Of a DNA stretch of 64,000 nucleotides, positions 47,145 through 58,392 are shown piece after piece. The position numbers were made by a program, and so were the translations under genes. This DNA is from Chrysoporthe austroafricana. Lineage: Eukaryota > Ascomycota > Sordariomycetes > Diaporthales > Cryphonectriaceae. Every line of letters begins with the position of its first letter. Positions within the stretch are counted from its first letter, which is position 1. The DNA lies in assembly GCA_001051155.2 (NCBI GenBank), contig JYIP02000003.1, positions 4,154,001 to 4,218,000 on the forward strand, in the 5' to 3' direction. The notes under the pieces are model-generated. The model had not been told where the DNA came from, searched no databases, and saw nothing but the letters and a program-made list of their open reading frames with translations.

Positions 47145-48502
47145 CTATATTCTTGACGGGGTCCTGCCAGTCAGCTCGAACATGGCTTTCTCGAACTCGA
47201 AGCTGACATCCTGGTACACTGGATCACCCGAGGGCAGAAGCTGCGCTCCTTGCATTCCACACAGGGAGTTCTCCCGATCCAAAAACCACGTGAGATTCGG
47301 TGCGCCACCCCACATGACTGTCCCTTTCCCTCGCCAGCCCGGCTTGCCTTCAACGTCGACGACACCACAGAGACAGTGATCCATCTTTCCCTTTTCAATG
47401 CCACGAGCTACGACCCGCGTCAATACTGGCAAAGAGAAGACCAAGTCATCCATCGACTTCTTCTGTGCCGCATCGAGCTGCGGCCTGAGCATCTCGACCA
47501 CAGTCGCCCGCTTCAATAGCTTCTCGTCGCCGGCCAGCAGACTTCGGAGAATCTTCAGGTAACCACTTCCACGCACGAAGCATCCTTGGCCACCGTAGCA
47601 ATGCTCCGTCGCTGATGGGTTCTGGCTGCCCCTAATCAGAGAATAGTGTCAATATTTGCTCTTGGGACAATCTCCAAAAACCTGAAGAGTGACGTGACCT
47701 GTCCTAGGAGGAGGGAGCTCATACTCCTGAGACGGCTCCCATCCTACCCGACAGGAGGCAACTCCTGCCAGAATGTGGAATAAATCACGGATTGGACGTA
47801 CTGGGATCCTGCGACATAGCTGCCGTCTTCAGTCCTCTGCGCCATGGTCGCCAGTCGCGATCCAGGCACTTTCAGAGGGGAAAACGTGATCCCACCTTGC
47901 TCCACGCCCACTGCATTGAAGATGGTCTTCTCTATGTACTCCGACAATTCCATGCCCGTCACTCGCTCAACAGCGAGGCCGGCCCAATCAAGACCACTGC
48001 CGTATATCCAAGAGGAGCCGGGCTCAAACAGCAACGGCACGTTGAAATACTTCGGCACCGGTCCGATCTCACGCGGGGACTGCTGCCGGAACGCCCACAA
48101 CAAGGGATGCATGAAATCATACCCAAGACCTGAAGTGTGTGACAAGAGATGTCGGTAGGTGATCTTGTTCTTCGGGGTCTCATACTCGGGCGTCGGTTCC
48201 GCCTTTTTGATGATCTTAAGCTCAGCCAATTCAGGGAGGACATCATAGACCGGGTCATCTAGAGAGAGGCGCCCCTCCTCGACAAGGCTCATGATCGAGA
48301 TGCTGGTGAGAAGTTTGGTGCATGATGCTGCCCACATGTATGTGTCCTCGGTCATCGGCTGTGCATCTGGCTCAAACGAGGCATAGCCAAAGGCGCTGTG
48401 ATATTGGAAGTCGCCAGCGGCGTCTGACGCGAAGAAAATGGCATTGGGGATCCTTTTCTCGTTCACGAGCTGTTGGATAGATCTCTCGAAGGCCACGGCC
48501 AT
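47145..48502 (-). CDS. Beta-lactamase-like serine hydrolase / transesterase
   Basis: Two exons, 48502-47748 and 47631-47145, give 413 residues. The fold is that of class C beta-lactamases, which in fungi includes esterases and acyltransferases of LovD type. The catalytic SxxK is Ser60-Cys-Thr-Lys63, the YxS/N motif is Tyr167-Gly-Ser169, and LLSHTSGLGYD (about 119-129) is the family block between them. The third (KTG-like) motif is probably in the HCLCGVVD or WGGAPNLTWFLD region near the end. The ATG at 48502 was chosen because the frame upstream has no ATG; a CTAAC followed by CTGTAG just upstream (around 48525-48560) looks like an intron 3' end, so an extra upstream exon or a leader intron is possible. 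There is no signal peptide. The substrate cannot be told and there is no neighbouring polyketide synthase. Confidence 0.88.
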
Positions 48503-49368
48503 CTCGACGGAAGCTTGTGCCCAGGCTTGATCTACAGAGGATCGGAATAACACCCGAAGAAAAAGTTAGGTGAAAAGTCGTCGTCGTCTCTTCGCGCCGG
48601 AACGTCGAGGATGTGAGAAAATTCCTAATGAAGCCTCTGTGCCACGAAGGAGGATGGCCCCGCAGCCCATCTGCCAGAGAAGGGAAGGTTGCGAATCCTC
48701 GGTCCCGGCGATACACATTCGGCCTCCGCGGTGCACCATTGTTTGATTAAGAGCTCCGCATCAAGCCGGGCAAAAGAATCCTTTGTTGCCCCGCTGTGTT
48801 TAACTACAGGTGGACCAGTGAGCCGGAGACCGGGAGACCGGGACTTCGGGACTTGATCCGCTGTTGAAGTTCATCTTGATTCTTGACAGCGAGATCCAAA
48901 GTGGGTTGCAGGAGTGGCCACGTCGGCTAGGCTGGTGAGCTCCGGTGTTTACATTTGCCGGTGAACACTTGTCGATGGACAATTCTTCTCATCAACGCTG
49001 CCGTATGTCGTCCGTCGTCGACGCGCAGCTGAACTTTAGATGTTGAACAGATCAATTTGCAGTCGCACAGAAAAAGAGAGAGAGAAAGGGAGAGAGAATC
49101 ATCTCCCGAGCTTTGGTGCTGGCAGTGACCCCTGTGATGATTAGTCAGACTGATGTGCTTCTCATGCGCGTTGACTCCCAGCTGAACACAATGTTGTCTC
49201 CGTCAATAACAAAGTCAACTAATCGTCTCAACCTCTGGTCTCGCAGGATGTTACAATAGGATCGCCATTATTGAAGCCTCATATGCCAGTTCGCGGCAAT
49301 GCGATGACGCTGCGGCGGATTCAATGCGATGAGATGAAGTTCGATCTACAGCCTGGGAAGAGGTCACG
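48503..49368. promoter_or_regulatory. Divergent promoter, hydrolase and pol iota
   Basis: The 866 bases between the two opposite starts contain both promoters. A short GA-rich run lies at about 49072-49098. A CTAAC and CTGTAG pair next to 48540 could be the end of a leader intron of the hydrolase gene. Confidence 0.45.
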
Positions 49369-51241
49369 ATGGAATTCTCGGTGAAGACGAAGATTCCTCG
49401 GATCAAGCAAGACAGGATAGTCCTGCATTTTGTAAGAACCATAGGCCCCATGCACCTAGTCAGAGACACAAGAACTCATTTCCCCCCTTTCTTCCCAGGA
49501 CTATGACTGCTTCTACGCCCAGGTGGTCGAGAACTCTCAGCCCGCCCTGAAGTCTCTGCCCCTAGGCATCAAGCAGAAAAGCATCCTGGCCACGTGCAAC
49601 TACGTCGCCCGGAGCCGCGGCGTTCGGAAGCTGCAGCTCATATCAGACGCCAAGAAGGTCTGTCCGGAACTGGTCCTGGCTGACGGCGAGGATCTGTCTG
49701 CCTTCCGTGACATGTCCAAAAAGCTGTACGGCCTGCTGAGATCGTACTCCTGGAATAAGAAAGTCGAGCGCCTAGGGTTGGACGAGATCTTCCTCGACGT
49801 CACTGACATAGTTGCCTACAATGTTGGCCTTCTCAATCGCAATGCGCTCTCAGAGTCATTCTTTTGTCTCTCCCAGGTTGACCCCGAGAAGGGCTTCAGC
49901 TTCGACGCCTCAGCGGTTGCTGGATGCGTCGTGGGAACTAGTGAAGGAGAGGGCAATTACGAGAACCCGCTGTATGTGCGGCTTGTCCTTGCCTCCCACT
50001 TGGCAAGATACCTCCGTCTCAAGATTGAGGAGGAGGGCTGCACCTCAGCCTGTGGCATCTCGACGAACAAGCTCCTGAGCAAGCTCGTTGGCAGCGCCAA
50101 CAAGCCGAGGAACCAGACAACGCTACTGTCGCTCCACCACGAGGACGTTCTGAAATTTGTCGACCGTCACGGGCTCCGTAAAGTTCCTGGGATCGGGGGC
50201 AAAATCACGCACACGCTAGAGAGCTTCTTCCTGGGAGTGGACGCGAACACGGATACTTACACCAACGGCTCCGCCGTGACCGTTGGTGAGTTCCGAAGCC
50301 ATTCAGATGTCTCCCCTCAGATGTTGGAAAAGCTGCTGGGAAGCCGGCCCGGCTCGGAGAAAGGCATCGGCGAGAAGGTGTGGGCCCTCATTCACGGAAT
50401 TGACGACACCGAGGTCAAGGCTGCGAGCAATGTTCCAACCCAGATCTCCGTCGAGGATACGTATCCCGGACGGGAGGGTGGGCTGAATACTGTTGCAGAG
50501 ATCGAGCGGGAGATGCTGAAGCTTACTGCGTCTCTGCTACGCCGGATGCACGTTGACCTCACCGATGACGAGGGCGCAGACGAGCACGCTCCACCGTCAG
50601 CCAATGGTGAGAGCCCTGCAGATACGAACTTTCGGAAGCGAAGGAAATGGCTTGCGCATCCCAAAACCCTTCGGTTGTCAACTCGCCCCAAGACATCGTA
50701 CAGTGATGGAAAGCCCTACAACTGGGGCCGGGCGACTCGCAGCCAGCCGCTTCCGACCTTCGTCTTCAGCACCTCAAGCATCCTCGATGACGAAACAATT
50801 GTGGCGAAGCTCGTGAAAGAGGCGCTTCTGCCGATGTTCTTCGCATTAAACCCAAACAAGAGCGGCTGGAACATCGGGATGATCAATATATGCGTGGCGA
50901 ACATGGTTCCCACGGCAGCCGAACCAAGCGCAGCCGGAAGCGGAAGGGACATCTCGCAAATGTTCAGGAGACAGGAGGACGTCCTACGAGAATTCAAGGT
51001 GCATCACGAAGAAGTCGCTATGCCCGAAGACATAGAGATGAGCCAGTGTGATCTTGACTCCTCTGTCCCTCCAACCTTTGATGGCGACACGGGCGCAGAC
51101 TGTGTCGAGATCGCGGACGCAGAGGAGACGGAAGCATGGGACGAGCTGGACGGAAGCCAGGCTTGCCAGCAATGCGGTCACTTTATCCCTCCTTTCGCGA
51201 TGGCTGCGCACGAGCGATACCACGACCTTGGAGACCGTTGA
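49369..51241 (+). CDS. Y-family translesion polymerase, iota type
   Basis: Two exons, 49369-49431 and 49499-51241, give 601 residues. Splicing at HF|DYDCFYAQVVE rebuilds the first metal-binding motif (Asp22, Asp24). The second carboxylate pair is Asp116-Glu117 in LGLDEIFLDVTD. The thumb-type helix-hairpin-helix VPGIGGKI follows near 230, and the little-finger domain spans roughly 290-500. The order of motifs and the extended insertion (FSFDASAVAGCVVGTSEGEG) point to the iota-like group present in many filamentous fungi rather than to eta, kappa or Rev1; this is a judgement from memory. At the C-terminus Cys577, Cys580, His592 and His596 form a small zinc finger like the ubiquitin-binding UBZ of other Y polymerases. 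It inserts bases opposite damaged DNA. An extra upstream exon cannot be excluded, but the frame has a TGA shortly before the chosen ATG. Confidence 0.87.
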
Positions 51242-52029
51242 TATGACCTGCCCAGCTGAAAGGAGGGCCTCTGCCGTCACGGTCGCACCGCAGCGAGGCA
51301 TCCAGCCGATGTGCTGATGCCACTTTGCGGGTGACTGTACAGATGGGACTGCGAACAAGTACATCCCCTGTGATGACCAGCTGACCGCACATCGTATTCA
51401 CGGCCGTGCTGGCGGACAAAGTGTTTCGCCGAGACAAGCCGACCCGGGTGGGCGGCGTCGTGGTTGTATTCAATATCGATGCACATCAAAGATTTTGGAG
51501 GTGGCTCGTGATCGGGGATATCAAGTCGATCAGCTCGCTACCTTCATCTCAAATTGCCACACTATTCCGCACCTAGTTGATTAATGATATCGACGATGAG
51601 ACGTGACCTCGCGGGCCGTTGATACAATACTTGCATATCCGTATGCCTGTCAGCCTCAAAGACGTGGAATCAGAGATCAGACTGCAGGGCACGTGAAAGT
51701 TGTGATAAGTCTTCCTGAGCGGAGGCAAGTTCACTCCGCTGATTTTTGTTAGCCGGCATGGCTTCTTCATGGACAGCTGGCGCATCGGTCGATCGCATGC
51801 TGGTCGAACTTGGCTTCCCTCACATTTGGCGTCTTCCTCGCGGGGAGGCGGGCAGATAATTGCAGGGCAAGACCGGAGTGGAATATCAGCATCCTTAGGC
51901 CTCTTTATATCTTGTGAGGGGTATGGGTGCCTCATTTCCTCTCTTAATGGACCTCCCTCTCGTCTCTTGCCTTCCGAGGGTATCTTCGTCTGACTTCTCT
52001 TCCAAAGGCCCTTCACAATATTTCCTTCC
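51242..52029. other. Intergenic region beyond the pseudogene
   Basis: The part near 51242 is the 3' side of the polymerase gene. The minus-strand frame that runs on to 51573 is out of frame with the helicase remnant and looks like untranslated DNA. The remainder of a helicase C-terminal domain (RecA2) is not recognised here. Confidence 0.45.
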
Positions 52030-53143
52030 TCAAGGACCCACCGGATTCCTCCCTTCGTCAGGGGCCTTAATGACAGGTGTGAGGTCGAGGGTCTTATAGT
52101 CCTTCGCAAGAACCGTTTCCGCGACTTCCCGCACCCCCCTTCCGGAGTGTATCCGTGAGGACGATCCTCTGGCCCCTGCCCGCCACTAGGCCGTTGAGGC
52201 CACTCATGGCCGCCGCGAGGCGTTTGCGATCCATCCTGTCCACGCCATCCAACACGATCGTGTCCACACCGCGGATCCTCTGACGGAACGTGTCGTCTTG
52301 GCGATCGAGACACCTAAGTAGACAAGAAGGCGTCATGATCGCGACGCTGCAGTTCGTCAGCCGCCCCCACACCGCCTGCTGGTTCCGGGCCATGGCAAGG
52401 CACATCGTGCGGTGCATCGGGAAGGGCTCGAGCAGCGGCCTCGCCAAGTCCCAGACCTCTCCGCATCTCGTCCTGCTGTCGCAGATGATGAGCACGACCA
52501 AGCCGCGCGTTGTGGAGAGCAGTTTCAGTATCTTGAGATGGCCGACATTGGATGACGACCAGCTGACGAGCTTGTGGATGGCGGGCATGAGGAAGGCGTA
52601 CGTCATAAGCCTCCCTCTCGTGCTGCTGACGAGGACATCGTGACCAGCGAGGATCGTGGACATGGTGGCAGACACCTCTGGGCTCTCAGTGAGCTTCTTT
52701 CTTGTACCAGGGGCAATTTTGCTCAGGAAGTCCCGGCTGAGGGTACGCTCGATGTCTGCGAGAACAGAGACTTTCGTCTCCGGCGTCTCCCTTTCGTTGT
52801 TTGGCGCATCTGCCTTGGGAGGCTACTGCTTCCTGTGATTGTACCCGTCGTCGCTCGCAGACGCACCCGCTGTGTCTGTCGGCTTTCTACCCCCTTCCGG
52901 TACAGGCTTGATCCCGTCGGGGGACTCGGTCGGGCTGCCGTTTTCATTTCGAGCCTTTTTCTTGTTCTTCACTCTTCGCGGCGGGCGTTTCGCTTGTGAG
53001 TGCGCCACTATTGCATTGAAAATTGGTGCAGGTGACGAGGCTTCTGGTGCTGCAATACCGCAAGAAAACCTGCCCCCGTTGACAGACCCAGGCCTCACAG
53101 CCCGTATCGATGGGCGAAGAGGCAAAGCCCAAGATCGGAACAT
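52030..53143 (-). pseudogene. Decayed DEAD-box RNA helicase (mitochondrial, MSS116-like)
   Basis: From the ATG at 53143 the frame starts MFRSWALPLRPSIRA, an arginine/serine-rich sequence like a mitochondrial presequence, and runs to a TAG at 52823-52825. The same frame continues through a recognisable first RecA domain. All ATP-binding motifs are altered: motif I reads SSTRGRLM (no GKT), motif Ia is lost, motif II reads DGVD at 52249-52238 instead of DEAD, and motif III reads TDT instead of SAT. After motif III a run of six G (52139-52134, coding strand) shifts the frame; one base less would restore the family sequence after motif III, which appears in another frame until a TGA at 52030-52032. 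The second RecA domain is not found. An 81-base GT-AG intron (52890-52810) could remove the TAG, so the stop may not be real; the G-run shift and the loss of the C-terminal half remain. Confidence 0.75.
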
Positions 53144-54495
53144 TATAGAAAGCCTGAGTCCTGGTCCCTCGAGACGTCGGTACTGCCTCCTGCAGGACGG
53201 CCAAGTGTATCGGGTCAGGATCAAGGACTGGAGACTGGAAGTGGATGAGCCATAACAAGTAGCGCAGCCTGGGACCTATGGCCCCAGATCATACTAATTT
53301 TCAATGTTGACTGAGCTTGTCACAGAGGGCAGGACTCCGATCGAGTCTTGTTTTGAGAGTCCAGCTCCGAGGGTGAAGATGAGTACAGGCCTGGGATGCG
53401 GTCCGCGGTGCCGTTTCCTGATTGGCTGGTGGAAAAGAGGACGAGCTCGACGTACCTGTTGGGGATTTCAGGGCACGGCCATTGGTCAGAGAGTAAACCA
53501 ACTCGATGGCTGCGCCACGCTCATAGCACTCACTCCATAGAGCTGTGCAGAAGGAAAATATCTTCATGAATGTCGAGTGCGGGTACGAGCACCATCTCTG
53601 AGAACTATGTGCACTATGCAACTATTAACTTAGCTGAGCTCTCAGTGAGAATTAGGTCGAGGCACTTGATTGGGTGGCTATATAGACGTATCTTGTCTCG
53701 GATATCATGGCATAGCGACGAGTAATGAAAGTCTGTTGCTGAAGGGTCTGCGCTTGGCCTTCCCGCGGATCAGGGATCATTCTTTCGGGACCCAGGTGGC
53801 GAGGCGGGCCCGGTACAGTAGGCCGATTACTGCTGCTCCGCTAGACGCCAACAGACAGCGAGGCCATGGTTCTACAGAAGCATTGGAAACAGTGTAGACA
53901 GTATAGTCAAGGAGAGAGAGGGCGAAAGATAGTTCAGGGAAGAAATTGGCCTGGCCTGTCAGTAAGAAGCTTGTACAGCGCATATCGTTGTCTTTTTATA
54001 TCTCACAAATGTGCTTCACCGCTGGGCTTTCTTAGACAATTCTCACATATTTGCATTGGGTGTCTGTATGGGCCGACTTTAAGGTGTCTAGCCCACTTTC
54101 AATAGGGGCCTTCAGCCCAGCAACGTGCTCAGTAAGACAGAGCTCAATAGTCAGCTGGTCCGCAGTGGCATGGCTGAAATTTTCGAGATAGTGGGACATC
54201 TCTCCATATCATCTCGACGGGAATTCGGGTCGACTACTAGTTATTATATAGAGTATACGAAGTAGAATGGCAGAGCCTCAGTATCCATCTCGATAACACC
54301 CCATGTTCATAATGTTCTATGCAACGTGCGTTGGCTGCCCCGCCGCAAGCCTCGAGCTATCCCTCATTCAACTTTTAGATATTTATAAATAACATATAAG
54401 TCTCCCCTTCCCCGGCCTCCCGCTTTAGTGCCGCTCAACTCTTAGTCTTATTTTTTTTTTTTACTAACACCCGGCCCCACGGTGGCATTTGCAGA
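53144..54495. other. Divergent intergenic region, no gene seen
   Basis: This stretch lies between the helicase remnant (-) and the acyltransferase gene (+). It is AT-rich from about 53560 to 54420, with short ORFs only. A T-run at about 54451-54462 lies shortly before the acyltransferase start. No transposon remnant was recognised. Confidence 0.4.
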
Positions 54496-55727
54496 ATGAA
54501 ACCTAACCTCTCAGCAAGCCCTGTTCCTTCGATGCTGGCCTTCGTCTGCACTGAGGCGGCGTTCGTCGCCTTCGCTGTCGCGATCCTCAGCACTGCATCG
54601 AGAGCTACAGCCAAGCGCGCCGCCGGGCTGGCCGTTCTGGGTGCAGCGACGTATGTGATGGAGAGCCTGATCGTCCCGCTCTGCCTGGCCAGCGGCAGGC
54701 CGCACTGGGCCGCCACCGTCGCCTCGCTGCTCTGGGTCCAATTTCTCAGCGCCTCCGACCTTGTCCTGGTGTCTCGCGTCCACGCCCCCAAGCCGCTGCG
54801 ACGCTTGAGCTCGGCCGCGGTAGGTCTCTTGTGGAACATGCGCCGGGTCGGGACAGCCTGGCAAGTCAAGAACGTCCCGTCCACGGTGGGCCTCCAGACG
54901 CAGACCCGCGCTGCCTTCGTCCGAAGGCGCATGGCCGTCACGCTGCTCGCCTACCTGTTTGTCGACGTCGTCGTTTCGCTACCGCCGCCGGATCCGGCCA
55001 TGGTGCGGGCCGACAAGGCGGCTCTTTTCTCGCTGCGTGGCTTGGGCGTCGACGATCTCATCTTCCGCGCCGTCATGACCGTCTCGTACTGGCTCACTAC
55101 GGGTATCCTCAACCTCTTCCTGACTAACGTGGGTGCCATTGTCGCGGTGCTGTCGGGGCTCAGCAGGCCCGTCGACTGCCCGCCTCTCTACGGATCTTTC
55201 TCGGAGGCATATACCATTCGTCGCTTCTGGGGGTAAGTTCCGCTTGGTTGCTGCAGCAAATGAGACAAGCTGACCTGGTCCGCAGTGTTGCCTGGCACCA
55301 GATGTTCCGCTGTTTCCTGACCGGCCACGCTAACTTGATTGTGGATCACGCCGTCCCCTTCTTGCCGCGCCACTCGGTTGCCTCTCGGTATGCGCGCCTG
55401 ACGTTTGCCTTTCTCATTTCTGGCTTCATTCACTACCATGCCGACCAGCTCATGGGCGTGCCACAGGCTGAGAACGGGGCTCTGGTATTTTTCTTTCTGC
55501 ACGCTGCCGCCATCATGCTAGAGGATGCTGCGAGGCCTGTACTCGTTACCTTGCTGCCCACACGCCTCCGTCATATTACAGGATATTTCTGGGTGTTCGC
55601 TTTTTTTATCTGGTCTAGTCCTATCTATACATACGCCGGCATGAGGCTCGGCCTTGATCCGGCTGCCTTGCTGCCCGTTCGCGTGTTTGGGCCATGGATA
55701 GAGCGGTCCTTGGGTACGAATCGATAG
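54496..55727 (+). CDS. Membrane-bound O-acyltransferase, wax-synthase type
   Basis: Two exons, 54496-55232 and 55286-55727, give 392 residues. The join reads RRFWGVAWHQMFR, the conserved block of the wax-synthase/MBOAT-2 domain found in fungal acetyltransferases such as Tri7 and several that act in terpenoid pathways. About eight hydrophobic segments are visible (for example MLAFVCTEAAFVAFAVAIL near the start and ITGYFWVFAFFIWSSPIY near the end). The probable catalytic His is in GFIHYHADQLMG. It probably moves an acetyl or longer acyl group to an alcohol in the ER membrane; the acceptor is unknown. No terpene cyclase, P450 or polyketide synthase is nearby, so it is not in an evident cluster. 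Confidence 0.85.
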
Positions 55728-56617
55728 CGCTGAATAGGTGCTGTGCAGGCCAGAAAAGAAAAAAGAAAAAAGAAAAAGAAAAAAAAGAAAATAACGTATG
55801 GAGAACGATTGTTGGTCTGGGGCTAGGAAAGCGCCCCTGTATTCAGCCCTCTGCTTGGCATACGTATGGAGCTCTATCTAGCTTCTAAGATTAACAAGAT
55901 CCAACCAATCTAAGTATAATGAAGGTAGCGCAACCGAGGGAGAAGGAAAAAATAAAAAAAAGTCCCGTGCATATCGTGCCATCCCGATGCGGGCGTTCCC
56001 ACGTTCCCCCCTTCGCTTCATGCACATATTTTATGGTTAATAGAGACTTAGGTCGCAATCTAAATGCGATGGATGCTAGGCGATGCAACCGAGATAGTAG
56101 TGCTCGCTACCTCTTTGATTACTGCATGCTGCGGCTAACTGGTGCAACGGCCGAAAGGGGGTGGAGAGTATCTTCGAGGTCTTAGGTACATCAGGGCTTG
56201 CATGCTTATTTTGACTTCTGTGTGACCTTGGGGTAGTTTTATCTCTCCATGGTGTTATGTAACAGTAGCAATACCACAACACAAATCTAGAGACTTCCAC
56301 GAGGTAATAACAAGTCAATTCCTTTGGTGTTGAGGGTCGGTATTGTGATAGCTGGCAAGGGGATACAATGAAGTAGCGTGGGATTGCTAAGTCAGCACAC
56401 CAGCAGTTGTGCCTGCGGGAACAGCCGGCGCCACGCATAGGGTAGCTTTATCGATAAGGTGACGGTGTCCTGCCTGACGACATGCCTCGCACCTGTTCTC
56501 GACCACGGGCCGAGGCGATGCCTCTCCTCACCAACTGCACCCCCGCGCCCTCGCCGTCTGATGATCGGCGAGCCTCCCTGCCTCAATTAGATCCCCCGAA
56601 GCCATGAGAAAGCCAAG
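55728..56617. other. Intergenic region upstream of TRAPPC13
   Basis: It starts with a purine-rich A/G tract (about 55756-55792) just after the acyltransferase stop. The rest is AT-richer to about 56390, then turns GC-rich as the TRAPPC13 promoter. No gene was seen. Confidence 0.45.
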
Positions 56618-57762
56618 ATGAGCCACCAACGCTACCCCTCCCACGACCCCCTCAAGGAGCCACACTCCATCTCCCTCAAGGTCCTCAGGTACGCAGAAAG
56701 CGGCGGCCCCCTCCTCCCTCCCTTTCCTCCTCGGTCCTCGCCTCGCCGAAAGAAAAGCTGACCCTCCTCAGGCTCTCCCGGCCGTCCCTTGTGTCCCAGC
56801 ACCCCCTGTCCCCGACGGCGCCGCCCTCCGACCACCCCCGGCCGCCGCCCGTGCCCGCCTCCCTCGCCTACACCGGCGCCCACGACACGAACCCCGCACC
56901 CTTCCTCCTCAGCCCAGCCCTCAACCTCCCGCCGTCCTTCGGCTCCGCCTACGTCGGCGAGACCTTCTCCTGCACGCTGTGCGCGAACCACGAGGCGGCC
57001 CCGGCTGACCCGCCCCCGGCCGGCACCGCCCCCAAGAAGTTCATCCGCGATGTCCGCATCGACGCCGAGATGAAGACGCCCTCCTCCGGCGCCAGCACCA
57101 AGCTGCCCCTCGCGCCGCCCGGGGAGGAGGGGGCGGAGGGCGGCGGCGCTGGCGGCGGCGCAGCCACCGCAGGTGTGGACCTCGAGCCCGGCCAGACCCT
57201 CCAGCGCATCGTCAACTTCGACCTCAAGGACGAGGGGAACCACGTGCTGGGCGTGACGGTGTCGTACTACGAGGCCACCGAGACGTCCGGCCGCACACGC
57301 ACGTTCCGGAAGCTGTATCAGTTCGTCTGCAAGCCCAGCCTGATCGTGCGGACCAAGGCCGGCCCGCTCCCGTCACCGCGGCCGCCACAGCAGCAGCAGC
57401 AGCAGTCGCCGCTGACACCGCCGCCGGCGGGCGACGGGGCGGGGGCTAGGCGGCGGTGGGTCCTCGAGGCGCAGCTCGAGAACTGCTCCGAGGACGTGAT
57501 GGAGCTGGAGCGCGTGGTGCTGGAGCTCGAGCCCGGGCTGGCGTACCGCGATTGCAACTGGGAGGCGAGCGGGAGCTCGCGGCCCGTGCTGCACCCGGCC
57601 GAGGTGGAGCAGGTGTGCTTCGTGGTAGAGGAGGCCGAGGGCGGCGCGGCGAAGGAGGAGGACGGCAGGGTGATGTTCGGCGTGCTGGGGATCGGCTGGA
57701 GGGGGGAAATGGGGAGCCGGGGCTGGCTTGCGACGGGGAAGCTGGGCACTAGACACCTCTAA
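56618..57762 (+). CDS. TRAPPC13: TRAPP complex subunit 13 (DUF974)
   Basis: Two exons, 56618-56688 and 56772-57762, give 353 residues. Subunit 13 belongs to TRAPPIII in animals and filamentous fungi and is missing from baker's yeast. The conserved N-terminus PHSISLKVLRLSRPSL spans the intron and fixes the join. The domain then continues with FGSAYVGETFSCTLCANHE (about 110-130), DLKDEGNHVLGVTVSYYE and FRKLYQFVCKPSLIVRTKA (about 195-235), then VLEAQLENCSEDVMELERV. A Gln run (PPQQQQQQSPL) and two Ala/Gly/Pro-rich stretches are low-complexity inserts, consistent with the high GC content. TRAPP is the exchange factor for Rab1/Ypt1, whose gene is also in this window although 54 kb away. The protein is slightly shorter than animal relatives. 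Confidence 0.9.
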
Positions 57763-58392
57763 CGATGGCTGCCCGGCCCCGGGAGGACCCTCGTGTGGAA
57801 CGGGATGTTAGGCTGGTAGCGCTAAGCTGATTGCTGGCTGAGTAGAACATGTGGATATAGTACCACGCAGCACAATGCAAATTCCATCATAATGATGATG
57901 TTGATGATGATGACTCAAATGCCTTTTTGATCTAATCACTGTCCCTCGCTACAATTGATGCCCCCCAACCAGCCCCCCTCCCCCCGAACGACACGTATTC
58001 AACAGTTTGGGAGCTCCTTTGCTCTTGTGCCGTGGCTGTCCTTTACATATTTACCTACTTATACATGACTCCCCCTATATGACAACAACGCCTGTCAAAA
58101 GTCTAGCCTGACGCTGATATTCCAAATGACCTCTTCCCCCCCTTACAGCTAGTCAGCTGATGCAATTTGAACCTCCTTCCTCCGGGCTTTTTGTTGTTGA
58201 ACGTGAAGCACCTCCCATTACTCAGCAATTTCCAAGCCCGTGCCCTCCATATGATGACAGACAAGCACCTTTTCTAAGGGCGTGCTGTCTGCTGTGCCAA
58301 AGCAGAATTGTGTGTGGACCAAATATGCCGAGCGCAGTTGTGATGGGTTGCCCGGAATCTGGAAGCCCAAGTCAAAGTGCCGATCCCGGACA
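57763..58392. other. Convergent intergenic region, TRAPPC13 and DENN
   Basis: It contains the two 3' UTRs and a short GAT-type repeat at about 57891-57912. No gene was seen. Confidence 0.5.

Noticed and set aside
51573..52313. 246-codon minus-strand frame overlapping the helicase end
   Set aside because: It is out of frame with the helicase domain and its translation resembles random GC-rich sequence; the family sequence appears in a different frame up to 52030.
38599..55727. Secondary-metabolite cluster made of SDR, hydrolase and acyltransferase
   Set aside because: The genes are up to 17 kb apart, interrupted by unrelated genes, and no backbone synthase is present.
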